Shown in pieces: positions 10,936 to 23,330 of a DNA stretch of 64,000 bases (positions are counted from its first letter, which is position 1; every line of letters begins with the position of its first letter). The translations under genes were made by a program, and so were the position numbers. The DNA is from Pseudevernia furfuracea (Eukaryota; Ascomycota; Lecanoromycetes; Lecanorales; Parmeliaceae). Where the stretch lies: NCBI GenBank assembly GCA_022315425.1, contig JAIUPT010000050.1, forward strand, positions 1,426,001 to 1,490,000, read 5' to 3'. Below the pieces are notes generated by a model that did not search any database, was not told the DNA's origin, and saw nothing but the letters and a program-made list of their open reading frames with translations.

Positions 10936-12558
10936 ATGTCTGCAGGGCACAATGAGCCGAGATTGCTCTACAGCGTTGGCAACATAAGTGCATACCACAT
11001 TCAAGATGGCCGCGAGTCAGCTCTCAGCCACTCTGGACCGCAGACCTTGTCCCTGCTCATGGTTCCTACATCATCCCCTTTTGCTGACCTGTCTTCCGCC
11101 AATCCTTCCAGTGCAGCACCTGAGGAGGACTTCTACCTCCACCTGCATCTCCCCCCAGAGCTCGACCTCTCCCTACCTGCGACAACGCAGATCTACCACC
11201 AGCCTCCAAGAAGCTACTTGATCCCACGATGGGATCTAGGACCCGAGAGTGGTGCTTTCACTCGCATTGAGTTCCCAAAGATCGGAACTGGACCTGACAG
11301 GGTCACGCAAGAGGATGTAGATACATTTGAGACGATTCTAGCACAATGCACTGCGTTTCTAGAACGGGCGAGTTTTCCATCTGCTGGTGAAAAGAAATAC
11401 AATCCGGCGGACTTCGCTCCTGGCGAGGGTTACGTTGGCTCTGGCCTGGGTGGCAGTGGGAAGGGCCACATTGTCCTTGTGGATGAAGAGGATGGGTCTG
11501 TGGTTGGCGAGCTTGGGGAAGGCTTCCACGTTGTTGAGGGCAAGGATGTACATCCCGGCTCAAAGAGTATCAATTCCTCTCCTACTAAGGGTATTGAGCT
11601 GGAAGAACGCTAATCTCGACAGGACCTGTTGAGATTCAATTGCCCCAGGAAGGCGAAGGCAACCAGGTCAACGTCACCAATGCTTCAGAAGAATATCTTA
11701 AGATGGCGAAGCATCCAGCTTACAAAGACTCAACCCTAGTGCAAAATGCTGCTGTGGCTTCTCGTCTTATAGTCACGGGATCTGGATGGCTAGCGAATCA
11801 GATGACCACCGGAGCAGACAACTTCACTAAGAAGACTAAGCCGAACCCCAAACCAATGACATTCACTCCGACTACTCAAGCAAGGGTAAGAAAATTGAAC
11901 AGCGTCACCCAGGGCGCTGTAGGTCTATCCGCAAAGACCGTTGGCCAAGTTACCAGACATGCGCAGAACCTTGGCGCAACCCTGACTCGCCGTGGCGAGC
12001 AACAGAAGAAGAATCATAATGCTGACAAGGAAGGCTACAAACCTGGTTTGTTGAATAAGTCTATGATGGCGTTCTCAACCATTGCAGACGGTGTCGATTA
12101 TGCTTCACGTAATCTTTTGGCTTCAGGATCCAGCGCTGCCACTCAAGTCGTAGGGCATCGGTATGGAGAAGATGCAAGAAATGTTGCTGGCAGTCTTGCA
12201 GGTGGCGTGAAGAACGTGGGACTTGTTTACGTAGATGCGGCGGGGGTTTCGCGCAGAGCAGTCATCAAGTGAGTCTTAGAGCTTGGAAAAGCTCATCCAC
12301 TCAAATACAACGGCTAATTGGGTTACTAGATCCGTGGCAAAGGGTATGGTGGTTGGCAAAGCGCCTGGTGGAGGAGACCTTGTAGTTGGCGGTGGAGATG
12401 GTGGAGCCATTCCTCCAGAGGCGATGCCCGCTGATAAACCTGGGACCGTGGGAAACCAGAGTATGGGCGCAGGATCGGGCACGCAAGTTGGCTTTGGCAA
12501 CAAGACTGCTCCAATGACGGAGAAGTCGAGCTCGTTGGGTGAGCCACTGGGCTCCTAA
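10936..12558 (+). CDS. Senescence/spartin-domain protein
   Basis: Exons: 10936-11566, 11623-12268, 12330-12558; 501 aa. Relatives carry the plant senescence-associated / animal spartin (SPG20) domain and associate with lipid droplets, endosomes or mitochondria; the fungal role is poorly defined. Visible: an N-terminal region typical of the family (LLYSVGNISAYHIQDG), then VNVTNASEEYLKMAKHP and a long small-residue-rich C-terminal Senescence domain (AVASRLIVTGSGWLANQM, GAVGLSAKTVGQVT, ADGVDYASRNLLASG, VAGSLAGGVKNVGLVYVDA). The last 75 residues are Gly-rich and probably disordered. The start has a good context (caccATGtct). Splicing removes stops between each block. Localisation is inferred from the family. 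Confidence 0.82.
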
Positions 12559-14237
12559 GCACATCGGCTATCAATTCTCGAACACCGCCCATCAGTCATA
12601 CTCTAAAGCGTCCGCCATCACCGTTCATCGACCTATGGCTCCATCGCATTGAAGGACGAAATATATTTGCTACGACGGCTGCTTTGCGTATGGATCAGCT
12701 CGAGTAGACACTCACGTGGCAACATACTATTAGGGTCAATGGAACAAGACAGGAAACGAGTAAGGATGCTTTCCGCCACGCTCGCTGTCAAGTGTCGGTG
12801 TCCGTTCCAACTGTAGATATGAGTAAAAGATTAATATATCAGGACGGAAGATAGTCGTTGCTTTCTATCGGATACTCTGCCTAGTCTGCTCTCCCACCCA
12901 AGTTTGAAGGCTTGATGTCTACAGGTGGGTAAAAGGATGTACTGATACTGATGGACTGTCTGCTGCTGGGGCATCACGATGGTGTGCTTGTGGCTGGCCT
13001 CGGGCCTTCCCATCTCTCCACAGTGCACGATGGAAAGCTGAAACACCTATCTCATGCAGGCTGCAGACTTCCCTAGACTTTGAAGCGCCCAAGGCTATTC
13101 ATAGGCTGGAAAATCATTAATCTTAATTTCTTTAATCGATACCGAGCCATTCGAAGTTGAAGTTGCCCCTTGAGACCAGTGAAAAGGTGAGATGGAGGAC
13201 TGTGAGAGACACTGAGAGTTATTCGCTCCTGTAGTAGAATAAGTTCAAGTAGCTGAGCCTTCTGGAAATGTTTTCTGATGAAACGGCTTTGCTGAGGCGA
13301 CTGTAACAGCTTAGCCTACTTATAACATCAGCCCCTCCATCTGAAAAAAGTCTGGCCACCCGAAAAAGTTGCAGTCCCGCGGCGCTTTCCCCCTCCCCTG
13401 CGAAAGAGATTGCAGGTCTAACCGATCCTGAAAGCAAGTCTGCAACAAAAACAACATCCAGCTTCAAAACAATACCTCTCACTCTCCCCGCCCACCTTTT
13501 CTTCACCAGGCCTGACCGCACTGCCTTCCCGAGGCTTTTTGACGACGCCAATTTTCTCTAATGACAGCTGTATAGCATCATTTCCGATCGTCGTTCCCAC
13601 GCTCCTTCATCTGCGTTTCCTTGTCTTTGTCTGACATTGTGCTCTTAATTCCCGACGATATTTCTATACAAGCCTTCCGATTCGGCGCGCAACCGAGGTC
13701 GTTATACCATTCAAGTGACAGAGCATACTCGTTGAGTAGAAACATTGCGCTCTCTGTTCCCTACCACATCAAAGCAGGACGAAGCCCCCTACTGTTAAAA
13801 ACATCGTCAAGCCCAGCTGCATAAAATACAACTTGGAACCCCTCATTCAAAATTGACTCAATATCTTTGGAGAATACGATTCACGGCCGGCGTCTTCGCC
13901 GTTCCTAACACATCGGCTAGAGCTGGGCTTACAGAACATTCAATCAGGCACGCAATCTTGGCTTAGTGTTGTCAATTGGCTGAGACTTAGCTTCCTGGAA
14001 GCTCTACCTGTTACGCGATCTAATCGCCAGAACACTGCAAAGAGGTGGAGCTCGCCTTAGCTCTGCTACATCCCGGACACCGCAAGTCAAGCCGATCACG
14101 ACTGCCCTTCGAAATTGAATACTCCACGCCGCTTTTCTACGCTTAGAGAGGGTCGCAACGAAACAGGGTCATACAATCCGCCTGCCTCAAAGAGTGGACG
14201 GCAAGGAGCTGGAGCCGGTACGTTGTCGATTGCTACG
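12559..14237. other. Intergenic and probable long 5' leader of the KIN4-like kinase
   Basis: No gene supported. The last ~700 bases are pyrimidine-rich and look like a leader or promoter. The kinase reading frame is open back to 14061 without an ATG, so an upstream coding exon or a non-AUG start is possible. Small open frames at 12831-13824 show no family features. Confidence 0.5.
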
Positions 14238-17200
14238 ATGCAAGTAGCTTCGCAACAGACACAATCACCAGTCGGCCCTGGCACATATGACGTGGATCCT
14301 TCTTTAGCATCACGACGGCAATACTCCCAGCAAACAACCCAAGCAGGTGACCCGAGCCGGAGCCACTCTCAGCCGAGAAGCTCACCTCACTCATCGAGAC
14401 GGCCATCGAGACGGCCAAGCGGTAATGGAAATCAAACACTGGAGCCCGATGCCTCTCAACAAGCTCCATACCAATCTTCTACGGGGGCTCATCATTCGAA
14501 TTCGAGTACCCCTCGCGGTCAGGACCTGGCTAGCACTACCCATGCGTCCCCGACCATCCCTACTACATCATCGTCTCCTCCGTACCAGCAGAGTCGGAGG
14601 GAGCAACGAGGGCAGCAACCACAACCAAGCGGCCCACCAATCTCACCACCTCCAAGGACTTCGTCAAATCAACGAGGGCAAAGTATCGGTCTACCCTCAA
14701 ATGCACCACTTGCTGATAGAACAGCTTCCTCGCGACAGACTGCTCAAGCGATTGAAGAGCGCCAACCTGCTTCCCGCAGTACTGCAGCAGATTCACTGAG
14801 TGGGGGCGAATCTGGAATAGACAACGATGCGGCAGCTGCAGCAGCAAATGCCGCAAAATCCCGACGGAGGGGGCCGACTTCGCCTGAAGGACCGCAACGG
14901 GCAATAAGCACCCGAGAACCAGGCTCTCAACCGTCACCCACCGCGGTGGAAACACGCTCAGCCTCGAACGTAGCCTCCGCAACATCACACGGAAGGCCTG
15001 GAAGAGATGAAAGCCAGATAATCAACCGAGTCGTGGTGGACGATCCTGCCGTCGATCTCAAACGCGAACAAGAACGGCAATTGGAGTCCGTGCCGGGGCT
15101 AGCGGTCGTGAACAACGTGACCGCTGAAGACGTCGGCAGGGCAGCTCCTCGAAGCAGGCAAGATTATTCGGCAGGTGCAGGAAATACAGGGCGAAGAAAA
15201 GAGACGCGATTTGGTGAGTACATCCTTGGGCAGACTCTCGGCGAAGGGGAATTTGGCAAAGTCAAGTTGGGCTGGAAAAAGAACGGGGAGGTTCAAGTGG
15301 CGATCAAGCTCATCCGACGAGAGAGCCTGGGGCAGAACCCAAGTCGACTACCCAAGATCTACCGCGAGGTGAATATTTTGAGGGGCCTCGAGCATCCAAA
15401 CATCGTCAAACTCCACGAAATGATCGAGACCCCCCCCTATATTGGTATTATCTTGGAGTATGCATCGGGCGGTGAATTGTTCGACTATATCCTGAATCAT
15501 CGCTATCTGAAAGACAACACAGCCCGAAAACTGTTCGCTCAGCTTGTTTCGGGGGTCGGCTACCTGCACAAGAAGGGTATTGTGCATCGAGATCTCAAAC
15601 TTGAGAACCTTCTGCTCGACCGGAACCGTAATATTGTGATCACAGACTTCGGTTTTGCCAACACCTTTGATCCCCGCGACGAGTTGGGTGAGGACATTGA
15701 GAAAAAACTGACGGACCGAGAATTTGTCAGGAGGATGGATCTGGAGCGAGTTCAGAACGGCAGCCGGAGAGGTGATTTGATGGCGACAAGCTGTGGTAGT
15801 CCGTGCTACGCAGCACCCGAGCTTGTAGTGACGGATTCTCTCTATACCGGAAGGAAGGTCGATGTTTGGAGTTGTGGAGTCATCCTGGTAACACCTTTTC
15901 CAGCAATCAGGTCAATATCCAGGCTAATTCTTGTTACAGTTCGCCATGTTGGCCGGCTACCTACCCTTTGACGATGACCCCGCGAATCCTGAAGGGGACA
16001 ACATCAATCTACTTTACAGGTACATTACGACTACAGCTCTTACCTTCCCAGAATACGTCACTCCGCATGCTCGCGACCTCTTAAGAAGAATCCTGGTTGC
16101 CGACCCCAGACAGCGAGCAGACCTATTTGAGGTCGCCAGGCATAGTTGGTTAAGCGATTTTGCGCATGTGGTGGCACAAGTCACAAGCAGTACAACGACC
16201 GTCGGCGAGATCGCGAACACCACTGTCACAGCAGGTACAGCTTCTCTATTCTACATTGTCTCTCTTCCACATTATGTTTTGCATTTGGTCTGAATCTGGG
16301 ATTTTTGCTTGTCAAAACCAGGCCGTCAAAGTGAAGCTAACTCTGTGCTCTCTAGATCCACAAGATGCTCCTCTGCTCGTCCGCAGTGCTTCCGTTAGAG
16401 AACCAGCCAAGACACATCCGTCCAACGTGTCTCCCGTTGGCGCGCTCAGCCATCAAGGCAAAATTGACCCTGAGCAGGCCGTTGAAAAACCAAAAGCACC
16501 ACGTGACCCTAAAAGAAGGACTGTGCAAGTCGAATATGTCGCTCCGCAAAGCCAGACAGCGAGAGGCGAAGGTCTGCCTTCCATCAGCTCGCCCGCTACA
16601 GATGTATCTTCTCAGGCTGCCTCAACTGGTCAACAGAAGACTCGTGCAAGGGCCGGCAATGAAGGGCCGGAACCTGTTCCTCGACAATACAATGCGACGA
16701 CTAAGTCTTCGCCTCAAGACGCATCCGTCGCACCCGCCCCGAGGTCAAGTCAAGTGTATCAACAGGGGGCAAATCGAACCCAGTATCGACCTGGCAGCTC
16801 TCAGCGAGACATGGCGCCTCCTTCACGGCCACCGAAAGATCTGCCTCGTTCTATATCTGAATCTACTAACGTGTTCGGCCCGCTTTCGACCTCGACCGCG
16901 ACCAGGCCCACTACTGGAGGGTCCATGGCTTCTACAGCTGGTCGGTTACCTTCCAGAGGAAATTCTTATAGTCAACCACTTGCACCCACAGTGGCAGCGA
17001 CGAATGCAGAAGGACGGCTTGCGCAGCCCAAAGGTGGTAAGCAATACAATATATCCGCGCCAATTCCCCAGTCAGCACCTTATGGTCAAAATGATACAAT
17101 CGGTCTGCCAAGCACTCAGCACTATGACCCTCCAACATTAGGAGATCATAGAGATCAATCCCGAGGGCACAAACGGTCAAACACTTTAGGAAACTTCTTC

Positions 17201-18106
17201 AGGACAGGGTCGATCTCTGGTGGCAGATCGCAACCTCAGTCGCCCGGGGAGCCACAAAGAGAGAAAAGATATCCACCTACAAGCATGAAGGCTCCAATAG
17301 CATCTGAAAGCCCCCGGCAATCAACAGACTCGCGGCGCCCATCGTTCAGCTTCGGACGGAAGAGTAGTGATTTGAAAAAGATCGGCGATCTGGCCAAACA
17401 GGAGAAGCCACGGAGATTCTCTCTATTGCCCGCTTCTTTCTCGTTAAAGAGCTTTACCAGCACGGGCAGTGGAAAAGATCCGAGCAACGAGATGAGACCA
17501 GCTTCCGAGCGGAGGCAGTCGAGCAACATTCAGTCAGGTCTTTCAAGCCGAGCTCAATCGCGTCCGCAGACCACGACATACCCTAGAGTCCAAAGTGGAG
17601 GAAATAGCTATGGACAAGAGGAAAACTTCCCCGCAGGATTTGATGGTTCACGTGAACGTTCACGGGACAGTCTTGCACAACAGACGCGAAGAAAAGATGT
17701 CCCCTCTCGAGGTGGGCAACAGAGCGAAGTTGGCAATCCTCAGACCGAGACTCCTCAAGATCCCTACCCCGCTTCAAAACCGCTGCAACCGGGACAATCG
17801 TATCTGGACACGCCTACAGAGTCACAGATTTCACTGAATCATCGACGCGAGCGGCCTGTCTACCCTCAGGGTTTCAACGAATACGAAGAAGAGGCAGCCG
17901 GTACTTCCATACCTCAAGCTCGAAGCGGACGTGGACCGAACGTTCTCCAAAAGAACAATAGGAAATTCGCAGATGCGTACGAGCAAGATGCGGATCCAAG
18001 TTATGGGGTAGGGGGTCATCACGCCGGGACATCTGGGGCAGCAAGAAGAGTGATGGATTTCTTTAGAAGGAGAGGCAAAGCAAGAGCCGGGGAGGAGAGG
18101 GTATGA
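14238..18106 (+). CDS. Serine/threonine protein kinase, KIN4/FRK1-like
   Basis: Exons: 14238-15887, 15940-16234, 16356-18106; 1231 aa with this start. The kinase domain is at about residues 325-640: Gly loop LGEGEFGKVKLGW, VAIKLIRRE (ATP Lys), HRDLKLENLL, TDFGFAN and a CGSPCYAAPELV activation segment. The KVKLGW loop and overall order match budding-yeast Kin4/Frk1, an AMPK-like group; Kin4 acts in the spindle-position checkpoint. Both introns (52 and 121 nt) restore the frame, the first inside the domain between CGVIL and FAMLAGYLPF. The flanks are low-complexity Ser/Pro/Gln/Arg and probably disordered, and a basic motif MDFFRRRGKARA ends the protein. No ATG occurs in frame before 14238 although the frame is open to 14061, so the N-terminus is provisional. 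Confidence 0.85.
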
Positions 18107-19407
18107 GGGAGAGAAAAGTGAGGAAAGTGAAAGGAAGACAGGGTTTGTCCGAAGTGGGCGAAGAGTACACACGACGACGGGCGCTATCCATGCTTCCTGC
18201 AAGTTGCTCGGCGCTTTTCCATTATCCCTTATCCATTCAGGATAGCAGCATGATGGAATGAGCTGGCTTGTACGTTGGTGGGCGTATTGGAGCAGAGCAT
18301 TTCAGGAGGCGTTTTTTCCCGTCGTTGCTGGAAGAATGAGGCATCCTTATTATTGGCAATTGTAGAAGAGGGCAAGCTAGCGCTTGGGGCGTGTAATCCG
18401 AGATATCAGTGGCACAGTGCAATATTCCCTTGTGGCATGTCTAATAACAGGGGTGCGCATAGATAGAAATAATTGAAGATAAACAAACAGCCTTCTTTGC
18501 AGGCAACGGAAAGCGGGACTCTACCTGTAAGCCTCTTGAACGAACAAGGACACGCTGCCTCCAACATTGTACTGTATACGGAGTACGAGTAGCTAGGGAG
18601 AGAAAAGGGCAATATGTTCGTTCCCCATGCACGCATTCTCGTACATGATAACCTAGAATTATGTATGATGTGAGTGAGAGTGAATAATACTTTATGCAGC
18701 TTCCCCGCATTCAATGAGTCCATGATTCAATAAATAATGGTTCAATGTCAATGTCGGTCACCCTTCTCAGAAGTCTGATGTTTGAAAGGCGGGGTAAGTG
18801 CATGCCCTTGTCTTACCCTGCCTTACTCTACTCTACCTTGCTATTTATTCTCTTCCACTTCTCCGATCATGCAGCTTTGCCTGCTATACTGAGCTCGCTT
18901 CATATGTGTACGTGCCTGTATCCGAACAATATGCTTGGTACACGGCCGCCGTCTTCCTCGATGATGGTTATTCATCTTTTCAACCAGAACCATTCCCATG
19001 GGCTCCAATCCACTCCACTGACCAGAAACGGGCCTTCTTGCCTCTATTCCATTGGAACGAGGGCCAGAATGCCGTCTTCTGCACCTTCGCACCTTCCTTA
19101 GATGACCTTTAGCGGGTCTCTAAATGCTGTTTCTGCGCTCAAGCCTCAATGTCCAATCATCTCCTAGCCTACGTCGTCATAGCTGTCAAAGCACATACTC
19201 GCCTACAGGTCCCAGTACCTGAGGGGTACAAAAGGGAGTATGGATGCCCCCACACCATGGCTACTTGAGGCTGTTTTCCTCTTATTTTCCTCACTGAAAA
19301 TCCTTGGTCGAGCCTTTGCAACTGCTCCTCTGCTCGCTTTCCTCTACCTTATCTTCATTCTCGCCTATGCTATTGGCTGCTTCCGGCTACGTCAACCTGA
19401 CCCAATC
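18107..19407. other. Intergenic between kinase and GH31 gene
   Basis: About 1.3 kb with no supported gene. Open frames at 18237-19112 lack motifs and splice logic. The last part is probably the GH31 promoter and leader; an in-frame ATG at 19240 would add 56 hydrophobic residues before the clean signal peptide and was not used. Confidence 0.55.
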
Positions 19408-22400
19408 ATGTTTCGTTCTCCCCTCTCCGTTTGCAACCTCTTCATCTTCTGCACGCTGCTGCTTAGCACAATTTCCAATGCTCAGACTGCCATATCAACC
19501 ACGACTTCACATGCTGGGACACCGACCACTTTTAGGCCAATATTTACTGTGCCGTCGTCCGTTGATGTTGGTATGTACATTTTTCCGGCAAATTCTGCCT
19601 GGTTCGGACCACTTCACGGGTTGCGAAATTTGTATTGGGAACAAAAGACTCTCAGTACCCCTCCGAGCTGTCTGATTGCTCGGAATTTTATCATAAAGAA
19701 GAAATCGCTGATTCTGAATCCTTGATAGGTGCAACGTTGATACCTAACATTCAAGACCCGCAAGCCAAGGATGCTCAAGATATTTGTCCCGGATACACTG
19801 CCTCCAATGTTGCTCGAAATGCACTGGGTTTGACAGCGACGTTGACACTAGCGGGCTCAGCATGCAACGTATACGGAAACGATATCGATACGTTGAACCT
19901 TACTATCCAATATCAATCTGCAGATCGTCTTGCCATCAGGATCACACCAGCGGTAATCGACGCTTCAAACTCTTCGTACTATAATTTGCCAAGCTATATC
20001 GTTCACCAGCCTACCCCTGATATTGATGCGAACAGTACAAGCTCGTCAAGCGATTTGAACTTTGTATGGAGTAATGATCCGACCTTCTCATTTTCCGTCT
20101 ACAGAGTCTCTACTGGTGATACCCTTTTCTCTACAGTTGGGACAAAATTGGTGTTTGAAGATCAGTTCGTTGAATTTGCCAGTACTCTGCCTGAGAATTA
20201 CAACCTCTACGGATTAGGGGAGTCGATTCATGCACTTAGGCTGGGGAATAACTTTACAAAAACGATTTACGCCGCGGACACAGGTGATACGATCGATACG
20301 TAAGTTGGGATTTCAACCCTTGATCATCGTTGATTCTGAATCTGACCCCCAATATCCAGAAATTTGTACGGCTCGCACCCGTTCTACCTGGACACGAGGT
20401 ACTACGAAGTTGACAGCAACGGCAATCTTTCGCTGGTCACCACCAATGAAACTAATGCAACCGCGGATTTCGTATCATATTCCCACGGGGTGTACAACCG
20501 TAATTCACATGGTCAAGAGATACTTCTGCGGCCAACCAACATCACGTGGCGTCTGCTTGGTGGTAGTATCGATATGTATGTCTTCGCCGGGCCGACACAG
20601 CCAGAGGTCACCACAGCATATCAGATGAGTGCTGTGGGGCTACCTGCCATGCAACAGTACTTTACGTTCGGATTCCACCAGTGTAGATGGGGCTATGCGA
20701 ATTGGACTGTACTCCAATCTGTAGTCGATAATTACGAGGCGTTCGGGATTCCCCTGGAGAATATATGGACTGATATCGATTACATGAATCAATACAGAGA
20801 TTTCGACAACGACCCCGTCCGATTCAATTACAGCGAAGGAGAGGACTTCCTATCCGCTCTTCATGCTAGTGGCAAGCATTACATACCCATCATTGACTCG
20901 GCCATCTATGTTCCAAACCCATCGAACGCCAGTGACAATTACAGCACATTCGACAATGGCAATGCGACAGGCGCTTTCATGACCAATCCAGATGGTAGCT
21001 TGTACATTGGTGATGTCTGGCCGGGCTATACCGTCTTCCCCGATTGGATCTCCGGAGGTGCCGGACAATGGTGGATCAACGAGATGGTGAATTGGCATAG
21101 TAAGCTAGCCTTTGACGGAGCATGGATCGACATGTCAGAAGCCTCATCTTTTTGTGTGGGCAGCTGTGGTTCGGGGAACATCACCATGAATCCAGTGCAT
21201 CCGCCTTTTCCGCTTCCTGGCGAGCCAGGGGACGTTGTCTATGGATATCCAGAGGGCTTCGATTTGACAAATGCCACACAGGCAGCTTCAGCTTCATCCG
21301 CAGCAGCTAGCCAGGCATCAGCTGGTGCCGTAGCTACTTCCTCTGGTCCTCCCACTTATCTGAGGACTACTCCTACTCCAGGCGTGCGGGACGTTAACCA
21401 CCCTCCCTATGTGATCAACAACGTCCAAGGCGACCTTGCGGTGCACGCAGTATCGCCGAATGCGACTCATGCGGACGGTACACAAGAATACGAAGTTCAT
21501 AATCTATTTGGCCACCAGATTCTGAACGCGACCTATAACGCGCTCCTGGCTGCAATACCGAAAGTGCGGCCGTTCATTATTGGTCGATCGACTTTTGCAG
21601 GCAGTGGGAAGTGGGCAGGGCACTGGGGTGGTGACAATACTAGTCTCTTTGCTTATATGTTCTTTTCTATTCCTCAAGCTCTATCATTTTCCTTATTCGG
21701 CATCCCTATGTTTGGTGTCGACACTTGCGGCTTCGGGGGTAACTCGGACGAGGAGTTATGCAACCGTTGGATGCAGCTGTCCGCTTTCTTCCCTTTCTAC
21801 CGGTATGTTCAATTACATGTTCTGGGAGCGGGGATGGCTTCCTCCCCCCGCTGTACCCCATTAGCTTCTCTTGCCGCTTGAATTGTATCATGAGACGATG
21901 CTGACTGCCAATATAGGAATCACAATACACTTTCCGCCAACTCGCAGGAAGCGTATATTTGGGCATCTGTGATCGATGCAAGCAAGACAGCAATGAATAT
22001 CAGATATCAGCTGTTGCCATACATATACACCCTGTTCTACCTGGCTCATAACACTGGCTCGACCGTGAGTTATCTTTTCCAACCCAAACATTCCTCCTTT
22101 CATCATGTTTTGGGGGCCGGAGATGTTTTCCGCCCCCTGAGACACGTCTTCTGACTCTAGAGTAATCCTAAAGGAGAAAGACTGACTCCGAATACATTCA
22201 GGTCATGCGCGCTTTGGCCTGGGAGTTTCCTGATGATCCTTCCCTCGCAGCAGCAGACCGGCAATTCTTCCTTGGACCAGCCATTCTTGTCACACCCGTC
22301 TTGGACCAAGGTGCCACCTCCGTCGACGGAGTCTTCCCCGGCGTGGGCAAAGGCGAGGTGTACTACGATTGGTACACTCTTTCTGCCGTCAATGCATCAG

Positions 22401-22922
22401 CTGGAGAAAACGTAACGATTGACGCACCGTTGGGTCACATCCCTGTCTATGTTAGAGGCAACACCGTGATACCGACGCAGGAGCCAGCGTTGGTAACCAG
22501 AGACGCAAGGAAGAACCCTTGGGGTGTGATCGCGGCCTTGAGTCTGGAGGGATCTGCGAGGGGGAGTCTCTATGTCGATGATGGCGAGAGTCTGGTGCCA
22601 AATGCAACGCTTTACGTCGAGGTAAGCCCCTTTGCCCTCTTCGGCCTACGAGGGTCAGGCCTCTAAACCTGATTAGTTCACCGCTACAAACAATGCTTTG
22701 TTCGCCTCGGGGCGTGGTATGTATAAAGACACAAACCCGCTTGCCAATATCACCGTCCTCGGCGTGCAGGATACCGTCACTAGTGTGTCGCTGAACGGCG
22801 TGGATGTACCGGGTAGCAGCGTTAATTATAACTCGTCAAGCAAGGCATTGACGGTGACGGGTCTCAACAATGCGACCAGTGCCGGGGCTTGGAGCAAGGA
22901 TTGGGTGCTGAGATGGGGTTGA
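19408..22922 (+). CDS. Secreted alpha-glucosidase, glycoside hydrolase family 31
   Basis: Exons: 19408-19570, 19729-20299, 20360-21802, 21917-22064, 22202-22621, 22677-22922; 996 aa. GH31 retaining enzymes release glucose from the non-reducing ends of maltose, maltooligosaccharides and starch. Residues 1-26 form a signal peptide (core FIFCTLLLSTISNA). Then follow the N-terminal beta-domain, the (beta/alpha)8 barrel with IWTDIDYM, and the nucleophile region GAWIDMSEASSF (Asp about 502). The acid/base region is HWGGDN (Asp about 670). Further motifs are SAFFPFYRNHN, joined by splicing, and a C-terminal beta region. More than ten N-x-S/T sites support secretion. An Ala/Ser-rich linker interrupts the barrel at about residues 550-575, as in other fungal members. 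All five introns are frame-checked. Substrate preference within the family is not shown by sequence. Confidence 0.93.
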
Positions 22923-23330
22923 GCCGCTTGTGAAAAGAGGTAAAAGGGGGGGAGATCCCCGTTAGGGGGTCATCCAAAGCAACTATATCTTTAGTCACGA
23001 CGTTCATTAGTATATACAAAAGATGTTAGGATAACGCCGAAAACACGAAACTCGTTCTGTCATGGCTGAAAGTTGTCACATATTCAGGATGAGTCCCTCT
23101 CGACTGAGCTAATAATGGATGATAGTCATTTCGCATGGCTTCTTGCTTACAGATTTGGCCGACAACCACTGCTCAACCGTCCCGCCGGTGCTGGAAGATG
23201 TTCGCCTGCTAGCAGGCCACTGGATCGAGGGTCGTCGGTTCTTCCGCTCTCTGCTTTTCTTGACTCCTCTCGAGGCGTCAGCAGAGGCGACCCTTATTAC
23301 TCATCATAACTCATGCCAGCCCAACGGCGG
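22923..23330. other. Convergent intergenic region (GH31 / PSY4 3' ends)
   Basis: Tail-to-tail spacer of about 400 bp holding the two 3' untranslated regions. No gene recognised. Confidence 0.55.
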
